Positions 7,085 to 13,473 of a stretch of DNA of 21,718 nt are shown one piece after another. The stretch is from positions 1 through 21,718 of the IMG/VR virus record IMGVR_UViG_3300032304_000981. One strand, 5' to 3'. Numbering within the stretch: the first letter of the stretch is position 1; every line of letters starts with the position of its first letter. Made by a program: the position numbers and the translations under genes. The stretch comes from a virus. Under the pieces are notes generated by a model. The model was not told the origin of the DNA. It worked only from the letters and a program-made list of their open reading frames with translations, and made no database searches.

Positions 7085-7108
7085 AAAGCCGCCTGGCAGG
7101 GCGGCTTT
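7085..7108 (+). terminator. Hairpin after the polymerase gene, weak terminator or attenuator
   Basis: AAAGCCGCC (7085-7093) pairs perfectly with GGCGGCTTT (7100-7108) around a six-base loop, starting directly after the polymerase stop. Only three T residues follow on the plus strand, so termination would be partial. It sits 19 bases before the primase start and probably lowers, rather than ends, transcription into the downstream genes. Confidence 0.55.
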
Positions 7109-7127
7109 GATACTACATAGGACAACG

Positions 7128-9431
7128 ATGGAATTCCTTGATTATATAGAAAATCTTGCGCCCGAGGGCGAAACCGCATTAATCGTACGGCAAAAACCAA
7201 TGCTTGATAATGGCCAGCTGCAGTTTCACGCAGACGGCGCCGTCAAGTGCACATGGCCAGCTTACTTACCCAAGCACAAACGTAAGGCGACCGAGAGCTG
7301 GTACGGCAACACCGCGTCGTTCATTAAAGACCGATTTACTGATGGGCGCCCTAGCGCGTCGGCTGCAAACTGTGACTACGTTTTGGTGATGATGTTGGAT
7401 GACATCGGCACCAAGTCTAAGACACCGCCGTTAGCCCCCACATGGATCATGGAGACGTCGCCCGGCTCGTTTCAGTGGGGTTACGCATTTTCCGAACAGC
7501 CCACCAAAGCCGACTTCGCTGCCGCTATCCGAGCGATCGCTGATGCAGGTTACACGGACCCTGGCGCCTGCAATCCGGTGCGCAACTTCCGGCTACCCGG
7601 CTCGATCAACCTGAAACCTGGCCGCGATCAGTTCGCCTCTCGGCTGGTCGAGTTCCACCCAGAGCGCGAGTATTCGCTCGACGACATCTGTACAGCGCTT
7701 GATGTGACGCCAGTTGAGGGCGTAGGTCTTGGACCCACACCGATCCGGCTGCAGGACAACGGCAATGATGACGTCATGCGCTGGCTCTCGGAGCAAGGAT
7801 TATTTCTGCGCCATACGAACCCCGAAGGCTGGGCTGGCGTCATCTGCCCGAACCACGCTGAGCACACCGACGGCAACCCCGAAGGCCGCTACCATCCCGC
7901 GAACCGCGCCTACTGCTGCCTGCACTCGCACTGCATTGACTTCGACTCGCAGACGTTTCTTGACTGGGTAGCGCAAGAGGGCGGTCCAAGACGCGCACCT
8001 GGCCTGCGTGACGAGCTGCTTGCGCAAGTGATGACAACAGCGCTTGCCAAGCTGCCTGACGCTGGCATGTTTGAGGATAACGCTGCGCGTATGATTAAGG
8101 ACGTCGAGATTAAGAACGAGCGCCGCGAATTAAATAAACTAGAAAAGGCCGATTGGTTTGAAAGGTTTGCATATGTACAAGAAGATGAAAGCTTTTTTGA
8201 TCTGGAAGATCGCCGGGAGATTTCTCGATCTACTTTTAACGCACTTTTCCGGCACATCCCATGCCGGTCCATACATAACGGCAGCAAAATTGAGGCGTCT
8301 ACGTGCTTCGACGAGAACCGCACAGCGGAAGGCGCTCATGCGCTGGTCGGCATAACCTACGCAGCAGGCGAACCAAAGATCGTCGAGCGTGAGGGCTTCA
8401 CCTACGGCAACCGCTGGCGCGACGCTCGGCCTGCAGGCATACCGGGCGACGTGACGCGATGGCTCGCGCACGTTGCGCGCATGATTCCGAACGACTTCGA
8501 GCGTGAGCACGTTTTGAACGCGCTGGCCTTCAAGGTCCAAAACCCGAACCACAAGATCAACCACGCTGTTTTAATCGGTGGGCACCCAGGATCCGGCAAG
8601 GACACCATGATGGCGCCATTCTTTTGGGCGATCGGCGGCAAGACTAAGCAGAACTGCAGTCTGGTCAAGAACGAGGACCTGAATTCGCAGTGGGGCTACG
8701 CGCTCGAATGCGAAGTGATGGAGATCGCGGAACTCCGTCAGTCTGAGGCACGCGACCGACGTGCGCTTGAGAACGCGCTAAAGCCCATCATTGCAGCGCC
8801 TCCAGAGCTGTTGCCGATCAACCGCAAGGGCCTGCACCCGTACATGGCTTTGAACCGCGTGTTCGTCGTCGCGTTTTCGAACGAGCGCGCAGCCATCTCG
8901 ATCCCGTCGAACGACCGACGCTGGTTCTGCATCTGGTCCGAGGCGGGCCTTCTGCCGGAAGCAGACGCGCTTGCACTCTGGCAGTGGTACCACTCGGGCG
9001 GCTTCGAGGCGATCGCATCCTACCTGCATACCCGCGACGTATCGGCCTTCAACCCTTCAGCGGCTCCACCGATGACGGAAGCAAAGGCGATTATGATCGA
9101 CCAGGGCCGCAGCTCGGGCGAGTCGTATCTGGTCGAGCTGATCGAGCGCCGCCTGTCTGAGTTTGCGTCTGGCGTCGTCGCGGGGCCATTCCACGCATTG
9201 TGCGACCGGCTGCAGAACGGCGTCACAGGACCGCAGAAGATATACCAGGCGGCACTACTGCACGCGCTACGCGAAGCTGGCTGGGTGGACATGGGCCGTC
9301 TGGCTTCGCGAGAGTACACGACCAAGAAGCATATATTCTGCGCGCCAGAGCTTGCCGGAACCAATAAATCAGAACTTCGGCGCATGGTCGAGGAAGTGCC
9401 GGCACCTGCAGCAGTGCGATTGATGAAATAA
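7128..9431 (+). CDS. Primase-helicase: RepB-type AEP primase fused to D5/VirE-like ATPase
   Basis: A 767-residue two-part replication protein. Residues 1-230 look like an archaeo-eukaryotic-type primase of the RepB class: MMLDDIG (acidic pair D91, D92), ETSPGSFQWGY (109-119) and RNFRLPGSINLKPG (152-165). A metal-binding linker follows, with C240, H243, C263, C264, H266, H268 and C269. The C-terminal half is a superfamily 3-like helicase: Walker A GHPGSGKDT (485-493, K491) and a downstream acidic segment near EVMEIAELRQ. The ATG at 7128 is preferred because it follows the hairpin and has AGGA upstream; longer in-frame starts would lie inside the polymerase gene. It should prime and unwind DNA for the polymerase. 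Confidence 0.9.
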   Translation: MEFLDYIENLAPEGETALIVRQKPMLDNGQLQFHADGAVKCTWPAYLPKHKRKATESWYGNTASFIKDRFTDGRPSASAANCDYVLVMMLDDIGTKSKTPPLAPTWIMETSPGSFQWGYAFSEQPTKADFAAAIRAIADAGYTDPGACNPVRNFRLPGSINLKPGRDQFASRLVEFHPEREYSLDDICTALDVTPVEGVGLGPTPIRLQDNGNDDVMRWLSEQGLFLRHTNPEGWAGVICPNHAEHTDGNPEGRYHPANRAYCCLHSHCIDFDSQTFLDWVAQEGGPRRAPGLRDELLAQVMTTALAKLPDAGMFEDNAARMIKDVEIKNERRELNKLEKADWFERFAYVQEDESFFDLEDRREISRSTFNALFRHIPCRSIHNGSKIEASTCFDENRTAEGAHALVGITYAAGEPKIVEREGFTYGNRWRDARPAGIPGDVTRWLAHVARMIPNDFEREHVLNALAFKVQNPNHKINHAVLIGGHPGSGKDTMMAPFFWAIGGKTKQNCSLVKNEDLNSQWGYALECEVMEIAELRQSEARDRRALENALKPIIAAPPELLPINRKGLHPYMALNRVFVVAFSNERAAISIPSNDRRWFCIWSEAGLLPEADALALWQWYHSGGFEAIASYLHTRDVSAFNPSAAPPMTEAKAIMIDQGRSSGESYLVELIERRLSEFASGVVAGPFHALCDRLQNGVTGPQKIYQAALLHALREAGWVDMGRLASREYTTKKHIFCAPELAGTNKSELRRMVEEVPAPAAVRLMK

Positions 9432-9483
9432 TGCCGTAATATCAATATGCCATTGTCGCGTATCCTTTTAAGGGGTCGCCGTT

Positions 9484-10443
9484 ATGACTAAAGTATCCGA
9501 TGAAGAGTTTTTAGCTGCTTGGAATCGGACACTGTCCGCAACTGAAACAGCAAAACTGTTAGGTCTTAACGTCCGTGCAGTCAACAGCCGGCGCCGCAGT
9601 CTTGAAGAGCGATACGGCACGATCTTACCCAGTAACGACTCGCGCAGTTCTAGTTTCAACGTCACCATCCCTGAGAACGGCGTACGCGTCAAGTTTGAGC
9701 TTGATAGCGGCGTGATCTTAGTTGGTAGTGACTGCCACTATTGGCCTGGCATTGTGTCCACCGCGCACCGCGCGTTTGTCATGTTCGCCAAAGAAATGAA
9801 ACCGAAGGCGATCGTAATCAACGGCGACGCGTTCGACGGCGCGACGATCAGCCGGCACCCGCCTGGCGGCATGTGGGAAGCATTGCCCAACGTCAAGCAG
9901 GAACTAGAAGCATGCCAAGAGCGCTTGTCTGAGATTGAAAACGCATCACTGAATAGCAAACTCCACTGGACCTGGGGGAATCATGACCTCCGTTTCAATA
10001 TCAGATTGGCATCACAAGTAGGCGATGGCTTCAAGGGCATCATCGGCATGAACTTGACTGACCATTTCCCGCGCTGGCGCTTTTCAACGTCGATTATGGT
10101 CAACGGTAACTGTATGATCAAACACCGCTGGCACAATGGATTGCACGCGGTTCATAACAATATTTTAAAGGCAGGGACTTCAGTCGTGACCGGCCACCTG
10201 CACAGCCTAAAGACGGTCCCCTGGACGAATTATTTGGGCACCTCATACGGCGTCGATACCGGCTCACTAGCAGACGTGCATGGCCCACAATTTAGTTATG
10301 CGGAAGACAACGCAAAGAACCATCGCAGCGGATTCGCGGTGCTTACTTTCTATAAAGGCAAGCTTTTGCCGCCGGAGTTATGCGAAGTGTTAGACGAAGA
10401 TGCGGGCGAGATATATTTTCGCGGATGCGTTTTTAAAGTGTAA
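9484..10443 (+). CDS. Calcineurin-like metallophosphoesterase with N-terminal HTH
   Basis: A 319-residue two-metal phosphoesterase. The metal-binding motifs are complete: SDCH (D83, H85), NGD (D115), GNHD (N166, H167), the histidine region KHRWHNG (214-219) and GHLH (H238, H240). Residues 17-42 (LSATETAKLLGLNVRAVNSRRR) look like a helix-turn-helix with a basic recognition helix, so the enzyme may be targeted to DNA. Phage homologues are often called DNA exonuclease or repair phosphoesterase, but the substrate is not known from sequence. AAGGGG before the ATG at 9484 supports the start. It lies 52 bases after the primase-helicase in the same direction. Confidence 0.88.
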   Translation: MTKVSDEEFLAAWNRTLSATETAKLLGLNVRAVNSRRRSLEERYGTILPSNDSRSSSFNVTIPENGVRVKFELDSGVILVGSDCHYWPGIVSTAHRAFVMFAKEMKPKAIVINGDAFDGATISRHPPGGMWEALPNVKQELEACQERLSEIENASLNSKLHWTWGNHDLRFNIRLASQVGDGFKGIIGMNLTDHFPRWRFSTSIMVNGNCMIKHRWHNGLHAVHNNILKAGTSVVTGHLHSLKTVPWTNYLGTSYGVDTGSLADVHGPQFSYAEDNAKNHRSGFAVLTFYKGKLLPPELCEVLDEDAGEIYFRGCVFKV

Positions 10444-10460
10444 TTTTTGAGCCTTAGAAT
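10432..10460 (+). promoter_or_regulatory. Possible weak promoter for the acidic protein gene
   Basis: TTTAAA (10432-10437) and TAGAAT (10455-10460) are separated by 17 bases, matching four and five of six consensus positions. It overlaps the end of the phosphoesterase gene and lies about 40 bases before the acidic protein ATG. A separate strong start for that small gene would be sensible, but AT-rich matches like this are common by chance. Confidence 0.3.
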
Positions 10461-10501
10461 AGATTTACGGCGCGTGCCGTGACACTTTCGGGAGTATCAA
10501 A

Positions 10502-10753
10502 ATGGCAATTACAATCTATACCACTGACGCAGTTGTCGTCATTGATAGCGACCTGTATGAGATCGAATTCGACGACGAAGTTGAGTGCGATGACGAAGTA
10601 GAATCCGAAGATGATGACGGCGTCGAGTACGATGTTGACGGCGTGGCATGGTGGTACGACGAAGAAAACGACGTTGTGTATTTCTTCGACGACGAAGCAG
10701 ACGATTGGGTCGAGTACGAAGGCGAAGAAGACGAAGACGAAGGCGACGAATAA
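10502..10753 (+). CDS. Extremely acidic 83-residue protein, possible DNA mimic
   Basis: I count 39 aspartate or glutamate residues among 83, and no lysine, arginine or histidine. Tyrosines and tryptophans punctuate the acidic runs (VAWWYDEEND, DDWVEYEGEEDEDEGDE). Such a negative small protein recalls phage DNA mimics such as Ocr or ArdA that block DNA-binding host enzymes, though there is no sequence signature of those families. A scaffold for basic proteins or a metal-binding role are alternatives. GGGAG lies upstream of the ATG at 10502, and a strong terminator follows 12 bases after the stop, so this is the last gene of the replication operon. Expression is likely; function is inference. 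Confidence 0.75.
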   Translation: MAITIYTTDAVVVIDSDLYEIEFDDEVECDDEVESEDDDGVEYDVDGVAWWYDEENDVVYFFDDEADDWVEYEGEEDEDEGDE

Positions 10754-10764
10754 CAGCGCCACAG

Positions 10765-10795
10765 CCGCGCCAGGGTGACTTGGCGCGGTTTTTTT
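10765..10795 (+). terminator. Strong rho-independent terminator of the replication operon
   Basis: CCGCGCCA (10765-10772) pairs perfectly with TGGCGCGG (10781-10788) around an eight-base loop and is followed directly by seven T residues (10789-10795). This is a textbook plus-strand terminator. Confidence 0.92.
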
Positions 10796-10807
10796 ATGGG
10801 GTTTGAT

Positions 10808-11008
10808 ATGAAATTCATTCAAAAGCAAATCGAAGCTTCGGAGCGCTTGTATACGATTATGCTCGCCGACCATAAAGAGCGGTTTGATAAAATCGCGGAA
10901 GTTTACGCGTTGAGCGAACATTTGCAAAAGAAATTAGACGCGCGGGACGCTGAAATAGCAGAGCTGCGCCTGCAACTGCGCGCGTATGAAGTGATGGAAC
11001 GCATGTAA
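10808..11008 (+). CDS. Small coiled-coil protein, unknown function
   Basis: A 66-residue, almost wholly helical protein starting MKFIQKQIEASERLYTIML. A long amphipathic helix near residues 28-62 (HLQKKLDARDAEIAELRLQL) has heptad-like leucine spacing and suggests a dimeric coiled coil. The ATG at 10808 has GGGG six bases upstream. An in-frame ATG at 10796 would begin directly after the terminator T-run. Because the gene lies immediately downstream of a strong terminator, it depends on readthrough or on a promoter inside the terminator region. It converges with the minus-strand cassette, whose terminator starts right after its stop. Confidence 0.6.
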   Translation: MKFIQKQIEASERLYTIMLADHKERFDKIAEVYALSEHLQKKLDARDAEIAELRLQLRAYEVMERM

Positions 11009-11032
11009 AAAAAGCCCGGCACTTGGCCGGGC
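11007..11032 (-). terminator. Rho-independent terminator of the minus-strand small-gene cassette
   Basis: On the minus strand, GCCCGGC (11032-11026) and GCCGGGC (11020-11014) form a perfect seven-pair stem with a five-base loop, followed by seven T residues (11013-11007). On the plus strand the hairpin is followed by AAAA, so it works mainly for leftward transcription. Confidence 0.85.
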
Positions 11033-11080
11033 AAAATCTGCAGGAGAGCAGATGACTCAATGCGCGACAGCAGGCGCGCG

Positions 11081-11140
11081 TCATAATCTTCGCACAAATA
11101 CCCATAGTCCGACAATCACTTTAAACAGTAGCACTAGCAT
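11081..11140 (-). CDS. Nineteen-residue hydrophobic micropeptide
   Basis: The ATG at 11140 has GGAGGG six bases upstream and overlaps the stop region of the preceding gene. It encodes MLVLLFKVIVGLWVFVRRL and ends in TGA at 11081-11083. The peptide is one membrane-spanning helix with a basic C-terminal end, like many small bacterial or phage membrane peptides. It is the last reading frame before the cassette terminator. Such short frames arise by chance, so confidence rests on the ribosome binding site and the coupling. Confidence 0.4.
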   Translation of the reverse strand: MLVLLFKVIVGLWVFVRRL

Positions 11141-11391
11141 GTAGGGCCCTCCAGCAGCGCTTCAGCCGCTTCGCGCTCGATATCCTTGATTATATGGTCC
11201 TTCAGTAGGTCTACCACGTCCACGCCGCCAGCGTACGCGTGGATCAACCAGGCGCCGCCGTTCCAGCCTGCAGAGCGATCCGCCGGCTCATAATCGACAA
11301 AGCAGAGCAATTCGGTATCGCCATGCGTGTACGTGTACGGCCAGAGGTGCTGCGGCCATTGCAGGCCGCTGGTGTCAGTTTGCGTCTTCAT
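11134..11391 (-). CDS. Hypothetical 85-residue cassette protein
   Basis: The ATG at 11391 is preferred over an in-frame start at 11427 because GGAGG lies nine bases upstream. The product begins MKTQTDTSGLQWPQHLWPYT and is rich in aromatic residues, with a central segment (GGAWLIHAYAGGVDVVDLLKD) and an acidic helical tail. No known domain is recognised. The start lies 17 bases inside the end of the upstream gene, typical of this tightly packed cassette. Confidence 0.7.
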   Translation of the reverse strand: MKTQTDTSGLQWPQHLWPYTYTHGDTELLCFVDYEPADRSAGWNGGAWLIHAYAGGVDVVDLLKDHIIKDIEREAAEALLEGPTC

Positions 11392-11662
11392 TAGATAGAT
11401 CCTCCAGTAGCGGGATTGTCGGGTCATATAACGCGGCGCTGATGTCGCTTGCGCCGTTATAGTCGATTGATCGCAGATAATTCAGATTATCAAACCGGCG
11501 AATGTAATCGGCCGTTGATACCGTAGAGCTCCAGGCAGGAAACTTGCGGATATCTTTCGGTTTCTTTTGCTTATACGGTTTGCGCGCCGCTTTGGCCAGC
11601 TCGACCGGGTCGCGGTCAAATTTCACTTTGTAGGTAGTACCGTCGATATTTAGCGTTTGCAT
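11375..11662 (-). CDS. Hypothetical 95-residue cassette protein
   Basis: The product begins MQTLNIDGTTYKVKF, then has a strongly basic segment (AARKPYKQKKPKDIRKF) and an acidic C-terminal end (LLEDLSNEDAN). The basic stretch could contact nucleic acid, but no domain is recognised. GGAG lies eight bases before the ATG at 11662. The gene overlaps the upstream gene by 13 bases and the downstream gene by 17. Confidence 0.7.
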   Translation of the reverse strand: MQTLNIDGTTYKVKFDRDPVELAKAARKPYKQKKPKDIRKFPAWSSTVSTADYIRRFDNLNYLRSIDYNGASDISAALYDPTIPLLEDLSNEDAN

Positions 11663-11844
11663 AACTCAATCTCCATTAAATAAGCGTTTATTAGTGTCAG
11701 CGCATACTCAGCGCCGGCGGTAGTGCTTTGGCCGTCAATTGTGGCCGTTAACGCGTTTCTGGCGCGCCAGAGCAGCGATTCATTTGCGCCGATAATATCG
11801 GCGGTTTCCTGTGCGGCGATCGCCGCTTGTTTAAGTTTTCCCAT
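11650..11844 (-). CDS. Hypothetical 64-residue helical cassette protein
   Basis: The product begins MGKLKQAAIAAQETADIIGA and is alanine-rich and helical (LWRARNALTATI, GAEYALTLINAYLMEIEL). GAGGG precedes the ATG at 11844, and only two bases separate it from the previous stop. Its end overlaps the next gene. No family recognised. Confidence 0.65.
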   Translation of the reverse strand: MGKLKQAAIAAQETADIIGANESLLWRARNALTATIDGQSTTAGAEYALTLINAYLMEIELCKR

Positions 11845-11846
11845 AA

Positions 11847-12080
11847 TTAGACCCTCTCAAATTGTTTGCGATCCTCGCGGACCAGGTTTGACGTCAATAC
11901 TTTGGCCGATAAACCTGGCCGGTCCCATTCGATTGTCGCAACGTCCAGGCCATTAGATACCGGCGAGAGACTGATAATCCGGCCTTTTGCGTGCGGTATA
12001 TCGCCGGTCAATTGGCCGGTAGAACGAAGCCACTGGCGCGCGTATTGCACGCGATCGCCGGTTTTAAATAGTGTCACCAT
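11847..12080 (-). CDS. Hypothetical 77-residue SH3/KOW-like protein
   Basis: The product begins MVTLFKTGDRVQYARQWLRS and continues with HAKGRIISLSPV, VATIEWDRPG and KVLTSNLVR. This pattern of short beta strands (GDRVxY, GxIxxL, xxVxWD, xxLxxNLV) is typical of small SH3- or KOW-like barrels that bind RNA, DNA or protein. GGGAGG lies close upstream of the ATG at 12080, which sits seven bases inside the end of the 53-codon gene. The fold is inferred from strand pattern; the function is unknown. Confidence 0.7.
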   Translation of the reverse strand: MVTLFKTGDRVQYARQWLRSTGQLTGDIPHAKGRIISLSPVSNGLDVATIEWDRPGLSAKVLTSNLVREDRKQFERV

Positions 12081-12235
12081 AAAGCCCTCCCATGAGTGTC
12101 GATTGTCGGAACCGCGCGCGCCGATACAGGCACGCGCCGCGTGATATACCGGCCATTAGCCGGCGGATAATCGAGCCATTGAATGACGGCGCCAAAGTCA
12201 TCCAGCCGGCCATATTGCAGGCGATACCGCGTCAT
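12074..12235 (-). CDS. Hypothetical 53-residue cassette protein
   Basis: A short frame beginning MTRYRLQYGRLDDFGAVIQW and ending ATIDTHGR-like with ALW at the C-terminus. Its ATG (12235) overlaps the stop of the GP88-like gene by four bases (ATGA), and its end overlaps the next gene by seven. It is basic (many arginines) and has no membrane segment. There is no separate ribosome binding site, so translation is probably coupled to the upstream gene. It fills exactly the gap between its neighbours, which supports it as real. Confidence 0.65.
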   Translation of the reverse strand: MTRYRLQYGRLDDFGAVIQWLDYPPANGRYITRRVPVSARAVPTIDTHGRALW

Positions 12236-12876
12236 GCCGCCAATTTGATGCGGATAACTTTATTCATCTTGACGCCGTGCGCAGGATAGGCAATCACTTT
12301 TACTTTTTTGTCATAACACGCGCGGCACGGGCCACATGCGCCGCCGTTATCGTATGCGCCGCACAATGTCATGCCGCGCTTTGCATCGGCCGGCGTCGGG
12401 ATAATGACGCTACCGTGCAAACCGCGCGTATATTGACCCGTGACGCTATCGGATGAAAACCGCACGCATACGTTTTTCAACGCTTGCATTTCCGACAATA
12501 CTTGACGAAACTTTGGAAACTTGTGCATGCGTGTCGGCAACCAATGTTTAACCCAGGGCGTGCGGCGCATAACTTCGAGAATCTTTTCAGCGAGCGCCAA
12601 TGTGTACATATCGCCGCTATCAAACCAGCGAAAATGCGTATCTTTAGACAATTCCTGGACCATGTCGTCGGACCATTCGATGCGCTGCCAATCTTCTTTA
12701 TTGTGCCTGCGCGGCGCCTTAACATTCTCAAACCGGTAATTGCCCGTGGTGGCATAACAGCCGGCGCATGCGTCAACTAGCACGCCTGGCGCCGCAATAC
12801 TGCCTGGACAAGTTTCGAGCGCCTGCAATGACCATGAGCGCACGCCGTCAAGTTTTGAAGTGACTGAGATTTTCAT
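12232..12876 (-). CDS. GP88-like cysteine-rich phage protein
   Basis: A 214-residue protein and the largest of the cassette. It resembles the phage family named Gene product 88: an N-terminal SKLDG...CPGS segment, a CAGCYA motif, a central HFRWFDSGDMYTLALAE block (81-97) and WLPTR (112-116). Two cysteine groups are visible: C23, C37, C40 and C172, C181, C184, C187, suggesting one or two bound metal ions or iron-sulfur clusters. The ATG at 12876 is preferred to upstream starts because AAGGA lies before it and the longer version would read through the 28-codon membrane gene. The activity of this family is not known to me; family assignment is from memory of the motifs. Confidence 0.75.
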   Translation of the reverse strand: MKISVTSKLDGVRSWSLQALETCPGSIAAPGVLVDACAGCYATTGNYRFENVKAPRRHNKEDWQRIEWSDDMVQELSKDTHFRWFDSGDMYTLALAEKILEVMRRTPWVKHWLPTRMHKFPKFRQVLSEMQALKNVCVRFSSDSVTGQYTRGLHGSVIIPTPADAKRGMTLCGAYDNGGACGPCRACYDKKVKVIAYPAHGVKMNKVIRIKLAA

Positions 12877-12899
12877 TTTGGCCAGTTCCTTGTGATTGA

Positions 12900-12986
12900 T
12901 TAATAGGCGAGTAACATAAAAACAAATAATGCGAGTGCCGCGAATGCGCCAATGGCGCCACATATTTCAGCAAGTGTCGGTTTCAT
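12900..12986 (-). CDS. Twenty-eight-residue membrane peptide
   Basis: The ATG at 12986 follows AGGGG by six bases. It encodes MKPTLAEICGAIGAFAAL and then ALFVFMLLAY, ending in TAA at 12900-12902. Most of the peptide is one membrane helix with a short polar N-terminus. It stands alone between the 50-codon gene and the GP88-like gene with short spacers on both sides, as expected of a real small gene. Confidence 0.55.
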   Translation of the reverse strand: MKPTLAEICGAIGAFAALALFVFMLLAY

Positions 12987-12998
12987 ATCGTGCCCCTA

Positions 12999-13151
12999 TT
13001 AAATGAATGACAGGCCGGTAATGCGGAAGCATGCGCCGGTAGCGGTTTCAATGTCGATCGTGCCGAATGGATGAACAGCCAAGACAGTGACAGTCTGCAA
13101 TTTGCCGTATACGGGCATTTGGATTTTTTGGCCGATAGTAGGTTTTTTCAT
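12999..13151 (-). CDS. Hypothetical 50-residue cassette protein, likely small beta barrel
   Basis: The ATG at 13151 has AAGGAA upstream; a longer frame would run through the inverted repeat at 13171-13188. The product begins MKKPTIGQKIQMPVYGKLQT and continues VTVLAVHPFGTIDIETATG and FRITGLSFI. It is strand-rich, resembling a small SH3-like or OB-like barrel. No family recognised. Confidence 0.6.
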   Translation of the reverse strand: MKKPTIGQKIQMPVYGKLQTVTVLAVHPFGTIDIETATGACFRITGLSFI

Positions 13152-13170
13152 GGTCAGTTTCCTTAGTTGT

Positions 13171-13188
13171 GGCCGGCTTGCGCCGGCC
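13171..13188. repeat. Perfect inverted repeat between cassette genes
   Basis: GGCCGGC (13171-13177) and GCCGGCC (13182-13188) form a perfect seven-pair stem with a four-base loop, between the stop of the 55-codon gene and the ribosome binding site of the 50-codon gene. There is no T-run on either strand, so an mRNA stability or processing hairpin is more likely than a terminator. Confidence 0.6.
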
Positions 13189-13195
13189 GTTTGAT

Positions 13196-13363
13196 TTAGA
13201 TGTAATTCCAAGCTTTGGCGCCGTATTCTTTGGCAATTCGCTTTGCTTCGGTTTTGCTTTCTACCTGGTATTCGATCACTACAAATTCAGCGGTAATTTG
13301 AGCGCTGCGAGAGATAATCAGTTTCCAGGTTTTCTTTGGCGCTTTGTAAATATGTGCGTACAT
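13196..13363 (-). CDS. Hypothetical 55-residue protein, first gene of the minus-strand cassette
   Basis: The ATG at 13363 is preceded by GGAG (13372-13375), about 34 bases downstream of the predicted transcription start. The product begins MYAHIYKAPKKTWKLIISRS and ends in a lysine-rich helix (ESKTEAKRIAKEYGAKAWNYI), a beta-beta-beta-alpha-like layout with a positive net charge. This could bind nucleic acid or a host protein. As the first gene from a strong promoter it should be made early and abundantly. Function unknown. Confidence 0.7.
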   Translation of the reverse strand: MYAHIYKAPKKTWKLIISRSAQITAEFVVIEYQVESKTEAKRIAKEYGAKAWNYI

Positions 13364-13403
13364 TTTGTTTTCTCCGTTTGATTAATGTTTGCTGCTGAAA
13401 ACC

Positions 13404-13431
13404 AGTATACGGGATTGTTTTGCAATGTCAA
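13404..13431 (-). promoter_or_regulatory. Near-consensus sigma70 promoter for the minus-strand cassette
   Basis: On the minus strand, a perfect TTGACA (13431-13426) is followed after 16 bases by TATACT (13409-13404). The start point should be near 13397, giving a 34-base leader with GGAG before the first cassette gene. An 11-base direct repeat flanks the -35 box. Confidence 0.8.
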
Positions 13432-13444
13432 GCATTGTTTTGCA
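13414..13444. repeat. Operator-like direct repeat around the cassette promoter -35 box
   Basis: ATTGTTTTGCA occurs at 13414-13424 and again at 13434-13444, a 20-base period, with the -35 box between the copies. CAATG and CATTG also form a small inverted repeat across the -35. Repeats on one face of the helix at a promoter are typical of a repressor or activator site. Confidence 0.5.
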
Positions 13445-13473
13445 TTTATTTGTGTTTTTTTGCTTTTGGCGTA

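Noticed and set aside
7008-7127. An N-terminal extension of the primase-helicase into the polymerase gene
   Set aside because: The extension would overlap the polymerase C-terminus and cross a hairpin; the ATG at 7128 fits better.
10454-10927. A 157-codon minus-strand frame opposite the acidic gene
   Set aside because: Its valine- and phenylalanine-rich sequence is just the reverse complement of the aspartate and glutamate codons; there is no ribosome binding site and it runs across a strong terminator.
10903-11115. A minus-strand frame of 70 codons across the cassette terminator
   Set aside because: It needs a TTG start with no ribosome binding site and reads through the terminator hairpin.
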